NCBI GenBank assembly: GCA_023055505.1
Contig: JALIRH010000003.1
Coordinates: forward strand, 2,409,501-2,473,500
DNA from: Callipepla californica brunnescens
Taxonomy: Eukaryota; Chordata; Aves; Galliformes; Odontophoridae
Direction: 5' to 3'
Length of the DNA: 64,000 nucleotides
Shown: positions 57,398 through 64,000 of the stretch, one piece after another
Layout of the letters: the number at the start of each line of letters is the position of its first letter
Position numbering within the stretch: the first letter of the stretch is position 1
Position numbers and translations under genes: made by a program
The notes under the pieces: model-generated
Told to the model about the DNA's origin: nothing
Databases searched by the model: none
What the model saw: the letters and a program-made list of their open reading frames with translations, nothing else

Positions 57398-58325
57398 ACA
57401 TAGAATCACAACACTGTAGGAGTTGGAAGGGACCTCTGAAGATTATCTAGTTCTACCTGATAAAGTAGGCTCCCTAGGTTACACAAAAAAGCATCCAGAC
57501 AGGTTCTCAGTACCTCCAGAGGAGATAACGTCACAACCTCTCCAAGCACCCTGTTCCCTGTCATCCTCAAAGTAAAGTTTTTCTTCATGTTCATACGGAA
57601 CTTCTAGTATTGCAGTCTGTGCCTACTGTCCCTCGCTCTGTTGCTGGACACTACTGTAAAGAGGCAGGCCCCATGTACTTGATACCATTCCTTCAGATAT
57701 TTACAAGTGCTGATAAAATACCCCCTCAATATTCTCTTCTCCTGGCTGAACAACCTCAAGTCTCTCAGCTTTTCCTCATGAGGGAGATGCTCCAGCCCCC
57801 TTAATATCTTTGTAGCCCTCCTCTGGACTTTCTCTAGAAGCTCCCTGTAGTTCTGGAGCCCAGAACTAGTCACTGTACTCCTGACATGGCCAAAACAGGG
57901 CAGAATAGAAGGGGAGGATCACCTCCCTAAGCCTCCTGGTCATGTTCTTTTTAATGCTCCCCAGGATCCCACTGGCATCCTTGGCCACAAGAACACGCTG
58001 CCAGCTCATGGTCAACCTGTTGTCTACCACGACACCCAGGTCCTTCTCTGCAGAGCTCCTTTCTAGCAGGTCATTCCTAATCCATACTGATGCACGTGGT
58101 TATTCCTCCCGAGGTGCAAGACTTTCCCTCGTTGAACCTTATAAGGCACCTCTCTACACAGCTCTTTAGTCTGTTCAGACTTCACAGTCAGCACAGCCTT
58201 CTGGCGCGTTAGACATACCTCTCAACTTCATATCATCAGCAAAGTTGCTGAGGGTGAATTCTATCCATTCATCCCGGTCACTGATGAAGACAGTGAACAA
58301 GACCAGATCCAGTACCAAGCCTATA
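57398..58325 (-). mobile_element. CR1 LINE, 5'-truncated, in PREP intron 7
   Basis: The element runs in the same orientation as PREP. The plus strand starts ATAGAATCACAACACTGTAG, the reverse complement of a CR1 3' end. On the minus strand the ORF2 tail is visible: [40 protein letters not shown] and then GEVVTLSPLEVLRTCLDAFL. The inner part (about 58200-58325) matches the FADDTKL / IHDRDE-type section of the RT in antisense. Frames are broken in several places. Its 3' end lies only 256 bases from PREP exon 8. Confidence 0.92.
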
Positions 58326-59670
58326 AGCTTTCCTAAGGGGCTGCTGGAAAGCTAAGGTATTCAATACTCAAACACTTTAATCACACTGCTTACCCCAGAG
58401 TCAATAACACCAGGTATACTAAGGTCTTGGCAACAGAACTCACTAGCTCCCACTTTTACAGATTTGTTGGAACTGGAAGTTGCAGGTGAGCCAACGATTT
58501 TGTCATAAGCTTTCCAGCTCTATTTTATTTTTTATATGTATTTAATTCTTTTTTCTAAAATTAGTGTTCAACTACAGAAGTTTTTTTTTTGTTTTCTTTC
58601 TGCAAAAGATATTATCTTTTCTTGAAGTTTAAAGTTTTCCACTTATCTTGAAAGCAAACAGTTCACCACTGAAAAGAAATGATGCTATCTGAATGAGCAT
58701 AATACAATTTAATATAAAGCATTTCCCTGTCAATTCTACAGAAGCTTGTTACCACCACCAGAAGGGTTACATACAGTTCACTAAAAAGTTAATATTGCAT
58801 TTTCCCATCAACATTTTAGAACATTACACCCAATGAGAAGTACAGCATGCTTGACCATGACTGCTCAGTTTATTTACACCCTAGCACAGTCTTAATATTG
58901 ACTAAACCTGGAGTGAGGATGGAAATAATCTGCTACTTGTTGACACTTTTTTTGCAATAGGTTTAGAGACAATTGGAAAGAAAAAAAAAGCAAGAATAGA
59001 TCAGATATGTAATACGTTTGTTATATCTGCAACCCAACCTATCAACCAAGCATACTATTATAGGCATGGTATATTTGCTATGTAATAAATAGGAGTCCTT
59101 ACTGATGAGAAAAATTGAAACTTTTCTTTTTGTCCATTCAATTGTCCATTCTCTACCTCATCTCTAAATCTTAAGGTTTGGTTCCTGTTTTTATGTAGAA
59201 ACAAACTGTGCATAAATGTGTTCATGACAGTCCATAAACACAACATTTCCTTCCATAAATCTGCACAATATTAACAGCTGGTCAGAATAACAGAATTAGA
59301 CCATAGCTGAGCTGTAACTGTTTCAAGTTTAAAAAATGTAACTGAGGAAGCAGTGAGATGGCATTATAAACTCACTAAATACAGTAAGAATACAGTCAGG
59401 TCTAGTATGTTCATATCTCATATCACTCAATTGTCAGTTTAGTTGAAGGAAAACTGCTCTGTCCCTTTACACAAAGTGAGGGACTAGTCAATTTAAAATT
59501 TACTTTTTATACTCTGTAATGGAAACTTTCTAGACAATCTCGTCAACTTATTATTCGAGTGAAAAAACTGTATGTGAAATCTTGATTTTTCACTGAGGCC
59601 AAAACTTTCATTTTTCCTCAAGAGATTTCACACTGAAGAAAAATCCTGCTAAGTCCCTGAAGTTCTATGG

Positions 59671-59693
59671 AAAAAAAAAAAAAAAAAAAAAAA
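59671..59693. repeat. A23 homopolymer run
   Basis: Twenty-three consecutive A on the plus strand with no recognisable retroposon attached on its left side. Confidence 0.97.
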
Positions 59694-59927
59694 GCTTAAA
59701 GTCCAGTAAAAAGCAGAAAATCTACCCTACATCTAACTCTAACATATACCAGTGAAACTACTGTAAGATCTTAATTCACATGTACAACAGCTTCAGAAGA
59801 TAAATTTAACTGCAGTATGACACTATAAAAATACCAGCATATCTATATTTCAGTATCTTACAGAATGGAATCATTCTATTAAGGAAGAACAAGACTTCAT
59901 AAAAAGGAATCCCAAGGCTGTTGGGAA

Positions 59928-59947
59928 TTTTTTTTTTTTTTTTTTTT
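59928..59947. repeat. T20 homopolymer run
   Basis: Twenty consecutive T in PREP intron 7. Confidence 0.97.
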
Positions 59948-62900
59948 ATGGTAAGTGCACATAGTAACAGTAAACTGCACAGTAAAAAAAAAAAAATTCA
60001 GGAGAGAAAAAGGACAACATCATTACATCAGCAGTTTATACTGCTGCCTTGCAACTCTTTTATCCAGTCCCAAAAGCTCAGTCAGTACACACTGAGAGAG
60101 CCAATACTCTACAGGGACACACTAAGTTGTTATTACAAAAATAAAAAATAAAAAAATCAAGAGCATTCATCTTGTTAAAGTGGATGCTATATAGTCCTTT
60201 GAAGACAAATACTGCAGATGAATTACCTCTAAATCATTGTCTCACTTGGCGGTTAATTACATCTATATCCGGCCTGAGTTAAGAGCCAGTAATGAGACAA
60301 CTACAGGCAGTTGAAAGGGACAGTTACATTTGCTATATCTGCTTGCTGTAGTTTTTCAGTGAAATAAAGAAGCCCAGCCATAGAAGATGCATCTGTCTCA
60401 TGGACTACAGCTGACACAGATGTAGCCTGCAACTAAAAGGGATGGCTCAGCATTCCCTTAGATCACTGTTTTGCTGTTTCCTTTGAGCTAGGAACAACAA
60501 TTGGTTCACCAGCACAGACTCAGTTCCAATAAGGCTGAAAACTGACTAGAGGTGGAGGAATGTGTTATGTGGCTGGACTTATGGCTGCTGATGCCCAGGT
60601 CTCCCTAGTGCCGGCCCAAGTGGAGCCATGCCAGTATGAAGAAGTACCCACACGAGCAACCCGACAACAGTGCTGGGTTGATTCAGCACTTCTTCACCCA
60701 AAAGTTGTTCTACACACTGCTCTTCCTAGCCTACTTTTTTGTTTTGCTTATCTGCCTTAGAAGTGCTACAAAATAAGGTTCTCTCTTTTGCTGCCTGCCC
60801 AAGCACACTGCTGTGACAGAGGAGCACCAGTACATACAAGGCAGCAGCAAAGAAAAGAAGATGAGGAACATTTTTCATGATTAATGAGCCATAGGAGAAG
60901 CTTGACTGGACCAAAACTGCACGCTCCTTTATCTCCCTCCTCCAGCAGCAGGTCTCCACTTTCATGCTTGGTTTGGCATTTGCCTGAGTGAACAGTATAG
61001 AAGATTAAATTAGTTAACCTAGAAGAACTTTCATCTGTTCTACAGGATTTTTCTTTCCCTGACAGATTAGTGAGTGTCATCACCTAATCACATGCCCAGA
61101 CAGGAGATGCTGACTGACTTAAAGCAGGGGGCCAGCACTAGGTAATCTGCGGGCATGAAAACATAAGCAGAGCCAGAAAAAGGAGTTGTCCCATCTGTCT
61201 CAAACTGATCTCTCCAGTACCGAGGGGAAAAGAAAGCAGATTATTGATAACGGCACAATACACCAGGAGGGAAGTTTGTTTTAAGGAACATAATTTGAAA
61301 AGTAAAGTATGCCTTATCAAATGCTCTGCTTCTCTGTGTCAGGAATGCATCCACAAGTCCATAAAGATGGATGGGGAGACATATGTTTAGATTTAAGCTC
61401 AGGGTAACCAGATTAAATGCAACTCTTCTGTTTCTTCAGGTGCCTTTTGTTTACATGGGTAGATACTGAGTACTATGGAAGGCATACTGTATTCAGCCTT
61501 CACTTGGCATGAATTTAGGAAGATTCTGCAGTAACTAATCAAACACTCAAAACCAAGGTGAACCATGTACTATGGGCCTTGAGTAATGCTCATTTCCTTA
61601 CAGAACATTCTCAGTATGTGGGTAACAGAGCAGATCATACAGGAGCTGAATGAGTAAGGCTGAGAGCTGTTATCATTAGCATCATCAACAGAAGAGAACA
61701 TTCCAGTGTTCAGAGGTAACCAAAAAAAGCAGTCTAGCAAGCAATACAGATAGGAAACTGTGCTTGATCACAGAGGACTCATAACTACCACTAGGAGGAA
61801 AACAGAGAATACACAGGAATAGATGGGATAACACGAGGACTCCCAAATCCTCTCTCTCAACACTATGTCACAAGTTCCAATCCCCAGGGAATATCTGAGA
61901 AAGTCTGTGAAGATACTAGTGAATAGACTGCTGTAGTAAACAAACAAACCAACCAACCCAAAAACAAAATTTGTGTGTCTTAGTGAAGGATATAAAACTA
62001 CAGAGAGATGAACTACACAGTTTCTCTAAGACAAGGCAACTGGGGAGTACTCCACAGGGAGGGTTCACATTCTTTCCAGGAGCTAGACAAGACACAGGAA
62101 ACAGTCAAAACAGATAAGAAACATGATGAAATCTAAAAAGTTTTCATACAAAAAAGCCTATGAAAATACCTTCATTTGAGCTGCAGCGCCCAGATCTTCC
62201 ATCATAGCAAGGATGATGGACCTGCTATGAGCCATAAACTGCAGTCAGATCTCTGTACGCTTGTTATGTGATCAACACACTCATTCTCACCAAGTAGCAA
62301 AAGATATACATGCACACACTCCACTGTATGGCTGGATGGACATTCACTCGCTGATTCTATACCTGACCAAAAGCAAACACATTCATGCATCTCGTTAGCA
62401 AAACAGTTTCTCCTCACCCTTGACATACTTGGACAAGAGTAAGCTGAAGGCTGCTTACCCTGATCTAAAGGCAGCTGAAGGATTCCCTGTTTCAATCTCA
62501 AACTCAGAACAGTGTTCCAGTAACAGAAACAATACATCTGTAACTTATAAGAAGCCCCCCAAAAGCACTAAGGTATCTAATTTTGTAATGTAGAATTGTC
62601 ACAGAGAAAAAATGAATTTAAAACAGAATGCACTTGCAAAAAGCAATACGTTGTTCTTCACCTTTTTATATTTGGATAGATAAAAGTCAATAAGCACTCA
62701 GTAACAAAAGCCTGTAATTCTATGAAGACGAGGCCAGAGGTGATACACTCCATTCTTCTTTAAATGAAGAGACAGAAACTCAAGATCTTTGTTAAAACTT
62801 GCAGGTTCTACTAGCAACCTGTTGAGAATATGTATTTCAGGAGATCCACTGAGAAGTGTTTATAGTCCAGGCTCCCTTATCCTCAGCACCGAAGTCAATA

Positions 62901-64000
62901 AAAACTCAAAGTTTAATCCACATAAGCATGCAATGAGATACTACATGTAGGAAAAGCATGAGGTTGAAACTGTTGATAATTTTCTATACACTGCTAATAT
63001 AACCTAATCCTTGTTCCTGCCAGTCTTACCTCTAAAGTGCATTGCTGAATAGCTATTGACAGTTTGGCATACACAGTTGATAGTTCTCTGGCAAAACATC
63101 AAATAACCGCATTACAATTGGAACCACGGGAACAGAATTTATAACCTTCACTTGCTGGTCAATAAAAGACGTACCGTATAGAAGAAAAGCATAATCCTAC
63201 AGAGCTGACCCTTCTTCAGCAATAATTAGAGCAAAAATAACAAAGTGTACAGATTTTCAAAGAAAATTTTCAGATCAATGACATCAAAAAGGAAATCATA
63301 TCAGTAAGCAGCACAGATTCAGTCCTCAGCAGGACACAGCAAAACATTCACTGGTCTGCTGAAGGCTCTCTATGATGAAGCAGCTTTGTGGCTGACTGAT
63401 GGAAACTACAGGGGAAGGAAAAGCTAATCTGAACAAACTGTGATTATAGCAGCGAGAATGATCACAGAGAGCCTGCCGTCAGCCCTCTTTGAGAAAGACA
63501 GAGTGCTTGAGAGTAACTGTTCATCAGCTTGCAAATGTTCTCAATAATTCCTTCCGTATTTCATGGTTCATGGAAAGGCCAAAGAATCCATTTGTGGCAA
63601 ATAACCTCCTCGCTATGCTGGCTGGTGAGACAGGACATCAGCTAATGGCAATTTTTCATCCGATGTTGAGAAAAAAGTTATGAGCAACAAAAACTCTCAT
63701 TCAGCCTTTTTCATGCACACCAGCAGTCAAAGTGAGCAGGTAGAGCTAATAAATACTAATTGCCACAAGATTATACTTCATCTTACATTTTGCAGTTTTG
63801 GTTAAATGCCAAAAAGTACTCTTAAGAAAAAAACATAACACTATTTGTGATGTTTTCAGTGTCAAAAGTTTCTGTACCACCTCAACTTCTGAACATGTTA
63901 CTGTGGATGCCAAAAGACGGTTTAATAAAAAAAAAAAAAAAAGTTATATCCCTACTATAAAATTTGATGCCATTTCTCACCAGAGAAGACACTCCCGAAG

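Larger units (their letters stand above)
57143..64000 (-). other. PREP: PREP intron 7, 3' part (at least 6.86 kb)
   Basis: No exon was found here; the upstream exon should encode the LWYCDLQ region and end in one G. The stretch holds a CR1 copy (about 57398-58325), an A23 run (59671-59693), a T20 run (59928-59947) and an A16 run (63927-63942). The rest is unremarkable AT-rich sequence. Confidence 0.85.

Noticed and set aside
62161..62220. Minus-strand ATG stretch followed by AAG|GTATTT, resembling a first exon
   Set aside because: A very short frame that matches nothing in PREP; donor-like words of this kind are common.
63981..64000. Possible PREP exon 7 end at the window edge (minus strand, CTCTG|GTGAG)
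   Set aside because: The phase would fit, but the residues encoded before the donor (FGSVFS) do not resemble the family sequence ESSGIA; it cannot be judged without the sequence beyond.

Overview
The window is vertebrate nuclear DNA, almost certainly from a bird and probably galliform or chicken-like. It is AT-rich, with one long intron-rich gene and several CR1 non-LTR retrotransposon pieces, mostly 3' fragments. There are no mammalian-type SINEs, and there is one short mariner copy resembling the chicken mariner family. I see no prokaryotic operons, CRISPR arrays or phage. The species call is inference.

The only protein-coding gene I can support is PREP (prolyl oligopeptidase / prolyl endopeptidase, peptidase family S9A), on the minus strand from about 57142 down to the stop at 13670. 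Eight consecutive exons are readable (exons 8 to 15 if the 15-exon mammalian structure applies), all with GT-AG borders and matching phases. They encode residues 275-710 of a 710-residue enzyme: the last part of the beta-propeller, then the whole C-terminal alpha/beta-hydrolase part with the catalytic triad Ser554, Asp641 and His680. Counting codons back from the stop puts the triad at the same numbers as in the mammalian enzyme, so there are no net indels in this half. Exons 1-7 and the promoter must lie beyond base 64000.

Layout: 1-13160 is gene-free sequence downstream of PREP with an old CR1 (about 165-930), two small CR1 tails (about 1788 and 5325) and a well-preserved CR1 (about 11138-11995). 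About 13140-13669 is the likely PREP 3' UTR with an ATTAAA signal. 13670-57142 holds the eight exons and seven introns (1.6 to 17.8 kb); the introns carry an old antisense-reading CR1 relic (about 17190-18130), a CR1 tail (about 26085), an internally deleted mariner (about 42836-43357), a CR1 3' end (about 43928-44407), a perfect hairpin (53219-53270) and simple repeats. 57143-64000 is the 3' part of the next intron, with a CR1 at about 57398-58325.

I did not find a convincing undescribed system. Most open reading frames outside the eight exons are the size expected by chance at this base composition. The items most worth a second look are the mariner deletion derivative, the two old CR1-type relics and the perfect 17-bp foldback.
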